A DNA stretch of 56,634 nt from Clostridia bacterium (GTDB lineage Bacteria; Bacillota; Clostridia; Christensenellales; Aristaeellaceae): positions 1-56,634 of the forward strand of contig JAFWES010000062.1 in assembly GCA_017512805.1 (NCBI GenBank). Reading direction: 5' to 3'. Shown piece after piece: positions 32,215-40,835 of the stretch. Every line of letters begins with the position of its first letter. Position 1 is the first letter of the stretch. Below the pieces are notes generated by a model, which saw only the letters and a list, made by a program, of their open reading frames with translations, was not told the DNA's origin and made no database searches. The translations under genes and the position numbers were made by a program.

Positions 32215-33216
32215 TCACTTCCCGCCCCCTGCCTGCACGGCCGTCAGGACGACGGTATTCACGATATCCTCCACGCTGCACCCCCGGCTCAGGTCATTGC
32301 AGGGGGCCGCCAGCCCCTGAAGCACCGCGAAGCACTCCGCCCCGCCGATCCGCTGGGTGATCTTGTATCCGATGTTCCCGCTCTGCAGATCCGGAAAGAT
32401 CAGGACATTGGCCCGTCCGGCCACCGGGCTGCCCGGCGCCTTGCTCCGGCCCACTTCGGGCACCAGCGCGGCGTCGAACTGCATTTCCCCGTCCAGGATC
32501 AGGTCCGGCGCCATCCGGTGAGCGATCTCCGTCGCCTGCCGCACCTTGTCCACCAGTTCGTGCCGTGCGCTCCCCTTTGTGGAAAAGGAGAGCATGGCCA
32601 CCCGGGGCTCCTCGATGCCGCAGAGCACCCGGGCGGTCTCCGCCGCGGAAACAGCAATCTGCGCCAGCTCGTCGGCGGTGGGGTTGGGCACCACGACGCA
32701 GTCCGCGTAAACCAGCAGGCCGTTCTCCCCCAGGTCCCGGTTGGGGCAGCTCATCAGAAAGCTGGAGGAAACGATCCGGATCCCCGGCCGGGTCTTAATG
32801 ATCTGCAGCGCCGGCCGCAGCATGTCCCCGGTGGTGTGCTCCGCCCCGGAGACCAGCCCGTCCGCGTCCCCGCATTTGACCATCAGGATCCCGTAATACA
32901 TGGGATCGAGGGCCAGCTTCTCCGCCTCTTCCCGGGTCAGGCCCTTGCTCTTTCGCAGCTCGTAGAGCGTATCGGCGTACGCGGCCCGCCGGACGCTGGA
33001 CGCCGGATCAACCGTCTCGATCCCGTCCAGGTCCGTGCCGGTTTCCTTCGCCGTCTCCCGGATCCGCTCCGGGTTCCCGATCAGGATGGGCTCCGCCAGC
33101 CCCTCCCGCCAGATCCGGGCGGCCGCCTGGACGGTGCGCTTCTCCTCCCCCTCCGGCAGGGCAATGCGTTTCCGGTTCCGCCGGGCCTTCTCCCTCGCCA
33201 GCTCCATCATGCTCAT
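32215..33216 (-). CDS. pta: Phosphate acetyltransferase
   Basis: A 333-residue single-domain Pta, exchanging acetyl-CoA and phosphate for acetyl phosphate. Typical segments are IALPEGEEKRTVQAA, DGLVSGAEHTTGDMLRPALQ, SFSTKGSARHELVDKV, DGEMQFDAALVPEV and NVLIFPDLQSGNIGYK. These match Pta more closely than phosphate butyryltransferase. It lies between buk and sbcD. The usual partner acetate kinase is replaced here by a butyrate kinase-type gene. The start follows GGAAAGGAG. Confidence 0.9.
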   Translation of the reverse strand: MSMMELAREKARRNRKRIALPEGEEKRTVQAAARIWREGLAEPILIGNPERIRETAKETGTDLDGIETVDPASSVRRAAYADTLYELRKSKGLTREEAEKLALDPMYYGILMVKCGDADGLVSGAEHTTGDMLRPALQIIKTRPGIRIVSSSFLMSCPNRDLGENGLLVYADCVVVPNPTADELAQIAVSAAETARVLCGIEEPRVAMLSFSTKGSARHELVDKVRQATEIAHRMAPDLILDGEMQFDAALVPEVGRSKAPGSPVAGRANVLIFPDLQSGNIGYKITQRIGGAECFAVLQGLAAPCNDLSRGCSVEDIVNTVVLTAVQAGGGK

Positions 33217-33266
33217 CGCTTCATTCTCCTTTCCGAAAGGGCCCTTCCGCCCCCTGTTTCCTCGCT

Positions 33267-34379
33267 TTACAGATCAATCCCACCGAACCCCTGCCAGACG
33301 GGCTTTCCGCTGTAGGTCAGGGCCTCCGTCTCTCCCCGCAGCACCTTCAGCGTGGACAGCGCCAGGGCTTCCTGCTCCATTTCGCCCGGATAGACGCAGA
33401 TCGGCGCGATCCATTCGCACCGCGCCCGGATTTTTTCCGTGATATCGTCAAAGCGCATCAGCCCCCCGGTCAGCAGGATGGCGTCCACCTGGCCGCAAAG
33501 CACCGCGCTCATCTCGCCGATGCTCTTGCAGACCTGATAGATCATCGTATCCCAGACCAGGGTGGCCTTCCGGTCCCCCTGCTGCACCAGGCCGTGAACG
33601 GTATCGGAATTGGACGTGCCGAACAGGCTGACGAAGCCCCCGGCCCGGGAGCACATCCGGCGCACTTCCTCCGGGGAGTGATCCTGCAGATAATCCAGCA
33701 GCGCCAGCACCGGCACATGCCCGATCCGGGTGGGCGCAAAGGGCCCTTCCCCGTCGGCGCCCATGGTTCCGTCCACCATCTTCCCGTGCTCGTGGGCCCC
33801 CACGGTGACGCCCCCGTCGATATGCGCCACGATAAACCGGCAATCCTCATACCGCTTGCCGATGACCTCGGCGTGATGCTCCGCGACGGCTCTCTGGTTC
33901 AGATAATGGGAGTGGCCGGAGCGGTAAATGCCCTTGATTCCCGTCAGGCGGGCCAGCTCCCCGTATTCATCCACATTGGTGGGGTTCAGCGTGTAGGCCG
34001 GGCGGGGGTAATCCTGAATGAACCGCCAGGCCAGCATGACGCCCAGCTTGGCCGCATGCTCGCTGCCACCCACGGCGTTCACCGTATCCTCGTAAAGCCT
34101 CCGGTCGATCTTCGTCACGCCGCTGGGCTGGGTATGGGCGCTGCCGCCCCGGCCCACCACCACGTCGATCTCCTCCGGTTCCACCCCTTTCTCCCGGAGC
34201 ATCTCCAGCATCACCTGATACCGGAACGGCACCTGATCGTTCACGTGCGGATACTGCAGCAGCACCGGCGCGTCATGAAACCGGCTCGTTTCGAACAGAT
34301 GCCGATCGTTTTCGAACACGCTGATCTTCGTGGACGTGGAGCCCGGATTGATGATCAGCATTCTGAATACCTTGTCCAT
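33267..34379 (-). CDS. buk: Butyrate kinase-type acyl kinase
   Basis: A 370-residue ASKHA-fold kinase starting at 34379, where GGGAGGAAAACAGG precedes MDKVFRMLIINPGSTSTKIS. The phosphate-binding loop INPGSTSTK, the VVGRGG motif, the HSHYLNQRA segment, the IVAHIDGGVTVGAHEHGKMV motif and the LTGGLMR region are those of butyrate/branched-chain acyl kinases rather than AckA. It makes ATP from an acyl phosphate and ADP. Next to pta it could form an acid-producing module; the true acyl group (acetyl, butyryl, branched-chain) is uncertain. Confidence 0.88.
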   Translation of the reverse strand: MDKVFRMLIINPGSTSTKISVFENDRHLFETSRFHDAPVLLQYPHVNDQVPFRYQVMLEMLREKGVEPEEIDVVVGRGGSAHTQPSGVTKIDRRLYEDTVNAVGGSEHAAKLGVMLAWRFIQDYPRPAYTLNPTNVDEYGELARLTGIKGIYRSGHSHYLNQRAVAEHHAEVIGKRYEDCRFIVAHIDGGVTVGAHEHGKMVDGTMGADGEGPFAPTRIGHVPVLALLDYLQDHSPEEVRRMCSRAGGFVSLFGTSNSDTVHGLVQQGDRKATLVWDTMIYQVCKSIGEMSAVLCGQVDAILLTGGLMRFDDITEKIRARCEWIAPICVYPGEMEQEALALSTLKVLRGETEALTYSGKPVWQGFGGIDL

Positions 34380-34452
34380 CCTGTTTTCCTCCCGAAACCG
34401 CGTATTCCCGTTCCACTGGCGGATGACCGCCCGGCCCGCGGACTTTCCGTGC

Positions 34453-34481
34453 ATTATACCATGCCCTCCCCCTCCCGTAAA
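34453..34481 (-). promoter_or_regulatory. Promoter of the buk-pta-sbcDC operon
   Basis: On the minus strand a perfect TATAAT (34458-34453) preceded by TGG (extended -10) and, 17 bases further up, TTTACG (34481-34476). About 75 bases separate it from the buk start. Confidence 0.6.
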
Positions 34482-34526
34482 CTGCAGACCTCAGATTTAC
34501 CGGATTGTATTTTTTTTGTTTTCCCC

Positions 34527-34555
34527 TGTCTTTTCCTGAGGAAGCGACTTATAAT
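34527..34555 (+). promoter_or_regulatory. Possible promoter of the opp operon
   Basis: A perfect TATAAT at 34550-34555, with a weak TGTCTT 17 bases upstream, about 100 bases before oppB. The -35 is poor. Confidence 0.4.
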
Positions 34556-34654
34556 GTTCAGTATATTTTCGGAGGCAGTTTCGGATCGAGCGGAAAGAAG
34601 CGGTCCTCCGGCCGGGGAATCCCGGCGCCCAATGGGAAAACAGGAGTTATGCGT

Positions 34655-35584
34655 ATGAGTTCCAAGATGCTTTTCTACGTTCTGAAGCGGGTCCTGCTGG
34701 CGCTGCTGACCATCTGGATCGTCATTACGGTGACGTTCTTTGTGATGCACGCGGTGCCCGGCGGTCCCTTTGTGGGGGAGAAGGCCATCTCCAAGGAGGC
34801 CCAGGCGGCCCTGGAAGCCAAATACGGGCTCGACAAGCCTCTGATGACCCAGTATGTGACCTACCTGCGGGATATCGTGACCCGGTTTGATTTCGGGCCC
34901 TCCCTGAAGCAGCGGGGCCGTCAGGTGGTGGCCATCATCGCGGACGGGATGAAGACCTCCGCCCGCCTGGGCGTCATCGCGGCCCTCATCGCCACGGTGA
35001 CGGGCATCGTGCTGGGCGCCGTGGCCGCGATCCGGCGCAACACCGTGCTGGACAAGGTGATCATGGTCATCACCACCGCGTTTGTGTCCATGCCTTCCTT
35101 TATTATGGGCACGCTGCTGCTGATCATCTTTTCCGTCCATCTGGGGCTGCTCCCGGCCAACGGCGCCGCCCAGGGCGGGCTGATTCTGCCGGTGATCACC
35201 CTGTCCCTGTATCCCATGAGCTACATTACCCGGCTGACCCGCTCCTCCATGCTGGACGTGCTGGGGCAGGATTACATCCGGACGGCCCGGGCCAAGGGCG
35301 TATCCCGGGCGAAGATCATCTTCGGGCACGCCATGAAAAACTCCCTGATCCCGGTGATCACCTATGTGGGCCCCATGCTGGCCTACATCGTGACGGGGTC
35401 CATGGTGGTGGAGCAGATCTTTGCCGTGCCGGGCATCGGGCGGCAGTTCATCTCCAGCATCATCAACCGTGACTATACCATGATCATGGGGACCACCATT
35501 ATCCTCGCTTCCCTGATCGTGATCATGAACCTGGTAAGCGACATTCTGTACAAAATCGTCGATCCCCGGATCGAATTTGAATGA
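34655..35584 (+). CDS. oppB: Oligopeptide ABC transporter permease OppB
   Basis: A 309-residue permease. The start at 34655 (MSSKMLFYVLKRVLLALLT) is chosen because ACAGGAG lies eight bases before it; the frame is open upstream but without RBS. Features of the DppB/OppB family are the first helix with KRVLLALLTIWIVITVTFF, the HAVPGGPF motif, GLDKPLMTQYVTYL, and the EAA loop YIRTARAKGVSRAKIIFGHA that contacts the ATPases. About six transmembrane helices are expected. First gene of an oppBCDFA operon. Confidence 0.92.
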   Translation: MSSKMLFYVLKRVLLALLTIWIVITVTFFVMHAVPGGPFVGEKAISKEAQAALEAKYGLDKPLMTQYVTYLRDIVTRFDFGPSLKQRGRQVVAIIADGMKTSARLGVIAALIATVTGIVLGAVAAIRRNTVLDKVIMVITTAFVSMPSFIMGTLLLIIFSVHLGLLPANGAAQGGLILPVITLSLYPMSYITRLTRSSMLDVLGQDYIRTARAKGVSRAKIIFGHAMKNSLIPVITYVGPMLAYIVTGSMVVEQIFAVPGIGRQFISSIINRDYTMIMGTTIILASLIVIMNLVSDILYKIVDPRIEFE

Positions 35585-35600
35585 GGGAGGGCTGAGAGAG

Positions 35601-36659
35601 ATGCTGAATGCCAACAAACCCTTCAGCCTGCACCTGGATCCGAAGCTGTTTGAGCCGGCGACGGAGGAGGAAAAGGCCTATATTTCCCGGATGCGCCCCT
35701 CCAGCACCTTCTTCCGGGACGGATGCAAGAGGCTGCTGAAGAACAAGGTGGCCACGGTGAGCATGATCCTGATCCTGCTGATTACCCTGGCGGTCATCAT
35801 CCTGCCCATGGTCTGGCCCTATTCCTATGAAAGCATGCTGGGCGTCCGCCCGGGCAAGCCGGTGGACAGCTCCTACAACAACCTGGCGCCCTTTACCTGG
35901 GGCAAGACGGAGCTGAAGCGGATGGAGGAAGGGGAAAAGCTCTTCCCCCACATCTTCGGGACCGACGGGCACGGCCGGGATTACTTTATCCGGGTGGTAT
36001 ACGGGGCCCGCATCTCCCTGGCGGTGGGCTTCTTCGCCAGCATCATCGTGCTGCTGATCGGGATGGTGATCGGGTCCGTCGCCGGGTATTGCGGCGGCAA
36101 GGTGGACATCATCATCATGCGGATTGTGGACATTATTTATTCCCTGCCGGACATGCTGGTGATCATCCTGCTGGCGGTGGTGCTGGGAAAGACCCTGAAC
36201 GTGGAGGGGACGATTCTGGAAAAGATCGGCTCCAACGTGATTTCCATGTTCATCGTCTTCGGCCTGCTGTACTGGGTCAGCATGGCCCGGCTGATCCGGG
36301 GGCAGATTCTGTCCCTGCGGGAGCAGGAATATGTGCTGTCCTCCCAGGCCACCGGCGCGAAGGGCGGATGGATCATCCGCAAGCACCTGCTGCCCAACTG
36401 CATCTCCGTGATCATCATCTCCACGGCGCTGCAGATTCCCAACGCGATTTTTACCGAAAGCTTCCTTTCCTTCATGGGCCTGGGCGTCAATGCCCCGATG
36501 CCCTCCCTGGGGTCCCTGGCCTCCGAGGCGCTCAACGGCATCACGAGCTATACCTACCGTCTGGTGATTCCGGCGGTGGTTATCTGCCTGATCGTGCTTT
36601 CGCTGAACCTCTTCGGGGACGGGCTGCGCGACGCCTTTGACCCGAAGCTGAACGCCTGA
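35601..36659 (+). CDS. oppC: Oligopeptide ABC transporter permease OppC
   Basis: About 352 residues. The ATG at 35601 follows GAGGGAGG by ten bases; a TTG at 35577, overlapping oppB, is the alternative. The soluble N terminus (FSLHLDPKLFEPATEEEK) is usual in OppC, followed by a first helix, a periplasmic-side loop with FGTDGHGRDYFIRVVYGAR, and the EAA motif YVLSSQATGAKGGWIIRKHL. The end FLSFMGLGVNAPMPSLGSL is typical. It forms the membrane channel with OppB. Confidence 0.92.
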   Translation: MLNANKPFSLHLDPKLFEPATEEEKAYISRMRPSSTFFRDGCKRLLKNKVATVSMILILLITLAVIILPMVWPYSYESMLGVRPGKPVDSSYNNLAPFTWGKTELKRMEEGEKLFPHIFGTDGHGRDYFIRVVYGARISLAVGFFASIIVLLIGMVIGSVAGYCGGKVDIIIMRIVDIIYSLPDMLVIILLAVVLGKTLNVEGTILEKIGSNVISMFIVFGLLYWVSMARLIRGQILSLREQEYVLSSQATGAKGGWIIRKHLLPNCISVIIISTALQIPNAIFTESFLSFMGLGVNAPMPSLGSLASEALNGITSYTYRLVIPAVVICLIVLSLNLFGDGLRDAFDPKLNA

Positions 36660-36679
36660 CGGGCCGGAAGGAAAGATGA

Positions 36680-37747
36680 ATGAAAGGGCAGGATACCATG
36701 TCAGAGAACAGAGAACAGGGCGCTTCCGCGAAGCAGCCCCTGCTGGAAGTAAAGGATCTGCACACCTCCTTCTTTACGGACGCGGGTGAGGTGAAGGCCG
36801 TGGACGGGGTTTCCTTCCGGCTGGACCGGGGCAAGGTCCTGGGCATTGTGGGGGAATCCGGATCCGGTAAATCGGTGACGGCTTATTCGGTGATGCAGAT
36901 TCTGGCGCCCACGGGGAAGATCGTCCGGGGCAGCGTAAAGCTGGACGGGCAGGAGCTGGTTGGCGCGGATGAGAAGACCCTGCGGAGCGTCCGGGGGAAC
37001 CGGATTTCCATCATTTTCCAGGATCCCATGACCTCCCTGAATCCCACCTATACCATCGGGCATCAGCTGGTGGAGGCTATCACCCTGCATACCAGCCGGA
37101 AGCGGAAGGAAGCGAAGGACCGGGCCCTGGAGATGCTGCGGCTGGTGAATGTCAACGAGCCGGAGAAGCGGCTGAAGCAGTATCCCTTTGAGCTCTCCGG
37201 CGGTATGCGCCAGCGGGTCATGATCGCCATGGCCCTGGCCTGCGAGCCGGATATCCTGATCGCCGACGAGCCCACCACGGCCCTGGACGTGACCATCCAG
37301 GCCCAGATTCTGGAGCTGATGGCGGATCTGCAGAAGAAGCTGGGCATGGCCATCATCATGATCACCCATGACCTGGGCGTGGTCGCCCAGATGTGCGACG
37401 AGGTGATCGTGATGTACGCGGGCTCCATCTGCGAGCGGGGCACCGCGGACGCGATCTTCTACCATCCAGCCCATGAGTACACCAAGGGGCTGATGCGGTC
37501 CATCCCCCGGGACGATGACAACGGGGAACGGCTTCAGCCCATTTCCGGAACCCCCATCGACCTGCTGAACATGCCCGCCGGCTGCCCCTTCGCCCCCCGG
37601 TGCGACCGGGCCCTGAAGATCTGCCTGACGCGGCGGGCCGAAGAGATGTGGGTCGGCGAGGATCATATCAGCAGCTGCTGGATGAACGTGAAGGATCTGG
37701 CGGCGCAGGGCGTCATCACCCTGGAAGGAGACGGAGAGCATGAGTGA
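36680..37747 (+). CDS. oppD: Oligopeptide ABC transporter ATPase OppD
   Basis: A 355-residue ATPase: Walker [10 protein letters not shown]-loop [12 protein letters not shown], signature [15 protein letters not shown], Walker [15 protein letters not shown], switch His in MITHDLGVV. The C-terminal oligopeptide-transporter domain has the four-Cys iron-sulfur-like motif seen in this family: [14 protein letters not shown] and a later CW. The start may be ATG 36680 (GGAAGGAAAG upstream) or ATG 36698. It overlaps oppF by eight bases. Confidence 0.93.
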   Translation: MKGQDTMSENREQGASAKQPLLEVKDLHTSFFTDAGEVKAVDGVSFRLDRGKVLGIVGESGSGKSVTAYSVMQILAPTGKIVRGSVKLDGQELVGADEKTLRSVRGNRISIIFQDPMTSLNPTYTIGHQLVEAITLHTSRKRKEAKDRALEMLRLVNVNEPEKRLKQYPFELSGGMRQRVMIAMALACEPDILIADEPTTALDVTIQAQILELMADLQKKLGMAIIMITHDLGVVAQMCDEVIVMYAGSICERGTADAIFYHPAHEYTKGLMRSIPRDDDNGERLQPISGTPIDLLNMPAGCPFAPRCDRALKICLTRRAEEMWVGEDHISSCWMNVKDLAAQGVITLEGDGEHE

Positions 37748-38720
37748 GCACGGAACGCTGCTGGAGGTTCAGGACCTGAAGCAGTATTTTGACATCAACA
37801 TGGGCTTCTTCCGCTCCAGGCCCCTGAAGGCGGTGGACGGGGTTTCCTTCTCCATCCGGAAAGGGGAAACCCTGGGCCTGGTGGGAGAATCCGGCTGCGG
37901 CAAGACCACGGTGGGGCGCTCCATCCTGCACCTGTATCAGCCCACCGGCGGAAAGGTGATCTATGACGGGAAGGAAATCGGAGACCGGGCGAGCCTGAAG
38001 GAATTCCGCAAAAAGGCCACCATGGTTTTTCAGGATCCCTATTCCTCGCTGAACCCCCGCATGACGGTGTCCGACATCGTGGCCGAACCCCTGGATGTGC
38101 ACGGCCTTTGCAAGAACAAGGCGGAGCGGAACGACCGGGTGCTGGAGCTGCTGGGGTATGTGGGGCTCAACAGCGAGCACGCTTCCCGCTACGCCCATGA
38201 GTTTTCCGGCGGCCAGCGCCAGCGCATCGGCATCGCCCGGGCCCTGGCGGTGAATCCGGAATTCATCGTATGCGACGAGCCGGTCTCCGCCCTGGATGTA
38301 TCCATCCAGGCCCAGGTGATCAATATGTTTGACGAACTGCAGGAGCAGCTGGGCCTGACTTATCTGTTCATCGCCCATGACCTGCTGGTGGTGCGGCATA
38401 TTTCCGACCGAATCGCCGTGATGTATCTGGGCAAGATGGTCGAACTGGCGGACGCAGAGGAAATCTACAGGCGTCCCCTGCACCCCTATTCCCGTTCCCT
38501 TCTGAGCGCGGTGCCCCTGCCGGATCCGAAAAAGGCCCGGGCCAACAAGCGCATCATGCTCTCCGGGGATATCCCCAGCCCGCTGAACGCCCCCTCCGGC
38601 TGCCCCTTCCGCACCCGCTGCCCCCATGCGTCGGACGTCTGCGCGGGGAGCATGCCGGAATTCAAAGAGGTGGAGACAGGGCATTTCGTCGCCTGCCACC
38701 GGCTGGCGGAGATCGGCTGA
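37740..38720 (+). CDS. oppF: Oligopeptide ABC transporter ATPase OppF
   Basis: A 326-residue ATPase forming a heterodimer with Opp[13 protein letters not shown] at the start, Walker [22 protein letters not shown], signature [15 protein letters not shown], Walker [15 protein letters not shown], switch FIAHDLLVV. The C terminus carries [14 protein letters not shown], like OppD. A GGAGACGGAGAGC stretch within oppD supplies the RBS. Confidence 0.93.
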   Translation: MSEHGTLLEVQDLKQYFDINMGFFRSRPLKAVDGVSFSIRKGETLGLVGESGCGKTTVGRSILHLYQPTGGKVIYDGKEIGDRASLKEFRKKATMVFQDPYSSLNPRMTVSDIVAEPLDVHGLCKNKAERNDRVLELLGYVGLNSEHASRYAHEFSGGQRQRIGIARALAVNPEFIVCDEPVSALDVSIQAQVINMFDELQEQLGLTYLFIAHDLLVVRHISDRIAVMYLGKMVELADAEEIYRRPLHPYSRSLLSAVPLPDPKKARANKRIMLSGDIPSPLNAPSGCPFRTRCPHASDVCAGSMPEFKEVETGHFVACHRLAEIG

Positions 38721-38780
38721 TCCGATTCATTCATGCGGGAAACCGTATGATGAAATAAATCTTTTTTAAGGAGGAACCCC

Positions 38781-40541
38781 ATGAAAAAGTTTGCTGCGTT
38801 GCTGCTGGCAGTGGTCATGACCCTGTCCTGCGCGGTGGCGGCTTCCGCGGAAGACGCCAAGACCTCGATGAATGTCTGCATCGCTTCTGAGCCGGATACC
38901 CTGGATCCCGCTCTGAACTCCGCTGTGGACGGCGCGACCATGATCGCCCATCTGTTCACGGGTCTGTCTACCTGGGCCCAGGATGAAAACGGCGCCCTGG
39001 AGATCATCCCGGCCTGCGCCACCGAGCTGCCCGCCGCCGTGATCAACGAGGACGGCACCGCCACCTATACCTACACCCTGGTGGACGGCCTGAAGTGGTC
39101 CGACGGCCAGGATCTGACCGCGAAGGATTTTGAGTACGCCTGGAAGCGCGCCTCTTCTACGGAGCTGGGCGCCGACTACGGCTACATGTTCGAGGTCGTC
39201 AAGGGCTATCCGGATGAGCTGGCCGTGGAAGCCACCGACGACAAGACCCTGGTGGTGACGCTGAACAACGATGTGTCCTACTGGAATGAACTGCTGGCCT
39301 TCCCGAGCTTCCTGCCCGTGCGGGAGGACGTGGTGGCCAACGAAGCCTGGGCCACCGATCCGGCGACCTATGTTTCCAACGGCGCCTATTCCATGACCAA
39401 GTGGGAACATAACTCCGTGATCACCCTGACCAAGAACGACAACTATTTCCTGGCCGACACCATCAAGATGGATGAAATCAACTTCTATCTGTCCGATGAT
39501 GAAAACAACATGCTGGCCAACTATCAGAACGGCGACTGGGTGATGATCGACAGCGTGCCCAACGCGGAAATCGACGCCCTGAAGGCCCAGTATCCGGATG
39601 AATTCGTGGTCGGCTCCCAGATGGGAACCTATTACGTATCCTGGAATGTGAACGCCAACATCCTGCCCGAAGGCTGCGAGCTGACCGGCGAGGAAGCCGA
39701 GAAGGCGGAAGAGGAAATCCGCTTCGCCATCGGCCTGCTGTTTGACCGCAACTACATCGTGACCGAGATCGGCAAGGCCGGACAGCAGCCCGCGTCCTCC
39801 TTCGTCGCCCTGGGTATGACCGATGCGGACGGCAAGACGCAGTTCTATGAGAACGCCGGCCCCTCCGATGAGTACGCGGGATACTGGAACGTCTCCGAGG
39901 ACGCCTATGAAGCGAACTGGGAGAGCGCCATCGAAACCCTGAAGAAGTACTACACCTTCGACGAAGCCACCGGTATGTTCACCAACTTCCCCACCATCGA
40001 GTATCTGTACAATACCAACGACGGCCACAAGCTGATCGGCGAGTATCTGCAGAGCGTGGTCAGCGGCGTGGGCATCACGATGAACCTGGTCAACCAGGAG
40101 TGGAACACTTTCCTGAACACCCGGAAGAACGGCGACTACACCGTGGCCCGCAACGGCTGGCTGGCGGACTATAACGATCCCATCTCCTTCCTGGATATGT
40201 GGGTTTCCGCCTCCGGCAACAACGACTCCCAGTTCGGCAAGGGCGAGCACGCGGATCTGAAGATGTTCAACATGGATCTGACCCCCTACGGTGTGGACGT
40301 GAAGGTGGAGAACGGCACCTGGGCCGAGACCTATGACGCCGCCATCACCGCCGTCAAGACCTGCGGCGACAAGGATGCCCGCTATGCCATGATGCATGCC
40401 GCCGAGGATCTGCTGATGAGCACCGGCGCCATCACCCCCCTGTATTACTACACCGACATCTACATGGTGAAGAGCAACGTGAAGGGCTTCTTCGCCAACC
40501 CGCTGGGATACAAGTACTTCATGTACTGCACCGTGGAATAA
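38781..40541 (+). CDS. oppA: Oligopeptide-binding protein OppA
   Basis: A 586-residue extracytoplasmic solute-binding protein of family SBP_bac_5. It has a signal peptide MKKFAALLLAVVMTLSC followed by AVAASAE. The Cys is not in a good lipobox (TLSC), so cleavage at ASA/ED and some other membrane anchoring, or an unusual lipoprotein, are both possible. Domain signatures are IASEPDTLDPALNSA, GLKWSDGQDLTAKDFEYAWKR and WNTFLNTRKNGDYTVARNGW near the end. It delivers peptides to OppBC. AAGGAGG precedes the start, and a hairpin with T run follows the stop codon. Confidence 0.92.
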   Translation: MKKFAALLLAVVMTLSCAVAASAEDAKTSMNVCIASEPDTLDPALNSAVDGATMIAHLFTGLSTWAQDENGALEIIPACATELPAAVINEDGTATYTYTLVDGLKWSDGQDLTAKDFEYAWKRASSTELGADYGYMFEVVKGYPDELAVEATDDKTLVVTLNNDVSYWNELLAFPSFLPVREDVVANEAWATDPATYVSNGAYSMTKWEHNSVITLTKNDNYFLADTIKMDEINFYLSDDENNMLANYQNGDWVMIDSVPNAEIDALKAQYPDEFVVGSQMGTYYVSWNVNANILPEGCELTGEEAEKAEEEIRFAIGLLFDRNYIVTEIGKAGQQPASSFVALGMTDADGKTQFYENAGPSDEYAGYWNVSEDAYEANWESAIETLKKYYTFDEATGMFTNFPTIEYLYNTNDGHKLIGEYLQSVVSGVGITMNLVNQEWNTFLNTRKNGDYTVARNGWLADYNDPISFLDMWVSASGNNDSQFGKGEHADLKMFNMDLTPYGVDVKVENGTWAETYDAAITAVKTCGDKDARYAMMHAAEDLLMSTGAITPLYYYTDIYMVKSNVKGFFANPLGYKYFMYCTVE

Positions 40542-40545
40542 TTCC

Positions 40546-40581
40546 AAAAGGAGACAGGGGACGGTTCTCTGTCTCCTTTTT
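40546..40581. terminator. oppA terminator formed by hairpin repeat copy 1
   Basis: AAAA-GGAGACAG (40550-40557), loop GGGACGGTTCT, CTGTCTCC (40569-40576), TTTTT. A perfect 8-bp stem with A run before and T run after can terminate in both directions, serving oppA and perhaps the convergent MATE gene. Confidence 0.7.
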
Positions 40582-40821
40582 ATCCCGGCAAAAACAGCCG
40601 GAGCGCCATGCGCTCCGGTGTCAGAGACAGGGGACGGTTCTCTGTCTCCTCCATCCTGAAAAAACAGCCGGAGCGCCATGTGCTCCGGCTGTACCTATTC
40701 AGTCGCTCCGCTTTCTGAGGTATTTCCCTCCGAGGGAGACAGGGGACGGTTCTCTGTCTCCTTTTTATCCCGACAAATACAGCCGGAGGGGGAGACAGGG
40801 GTGACGGTCGGCTCCCGCCCC
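40550..40821. repeat. Composite array of hairpin repeats
   Basis: Three copies of GGAGACAG-GGGACGGTTCT-CTGTCTCC (40550-40576, 40623-40649, 40735-40761) and a truncated fourth (about 40791-40806). Between them a second unit, ACAGCCGGAGCGCCAT(G)CGCTCCGG, appears at about 40592-40618 and 40665-40690, with a trace at 40779-40787. Copies 1 and 2 have a 73-base period. A family C copy (40698-40737) interrupts copies 2 and 3, and the array ends in GACGGTCGGCTCCCGCCCC (40803-40821), shared in inverted form with 52172-52190. Confidence 0.85.
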
Positions 40822-40835
40822 CCAGCGAATCCGTT

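Noticed and set aside
38781-38860. OppA as a standard lipoprotein
   Set aside because: The Cys in TLSC lacks Leu/Val/Ile at -3 of a normal lipobox, and a good AxA cleavage site follows; left undecided.
38766-40679. An open frame of 637 codons on the minus strand
   Set aside because: Shadow of oppA with a repetitive Gly/His/Val-rich product.
40550-40761. Possible CRISPR array
   Set aside because: Three similar repeats, but unequal spacing, spacers that are themselves repeated hairpins, and no cas genes nearby.
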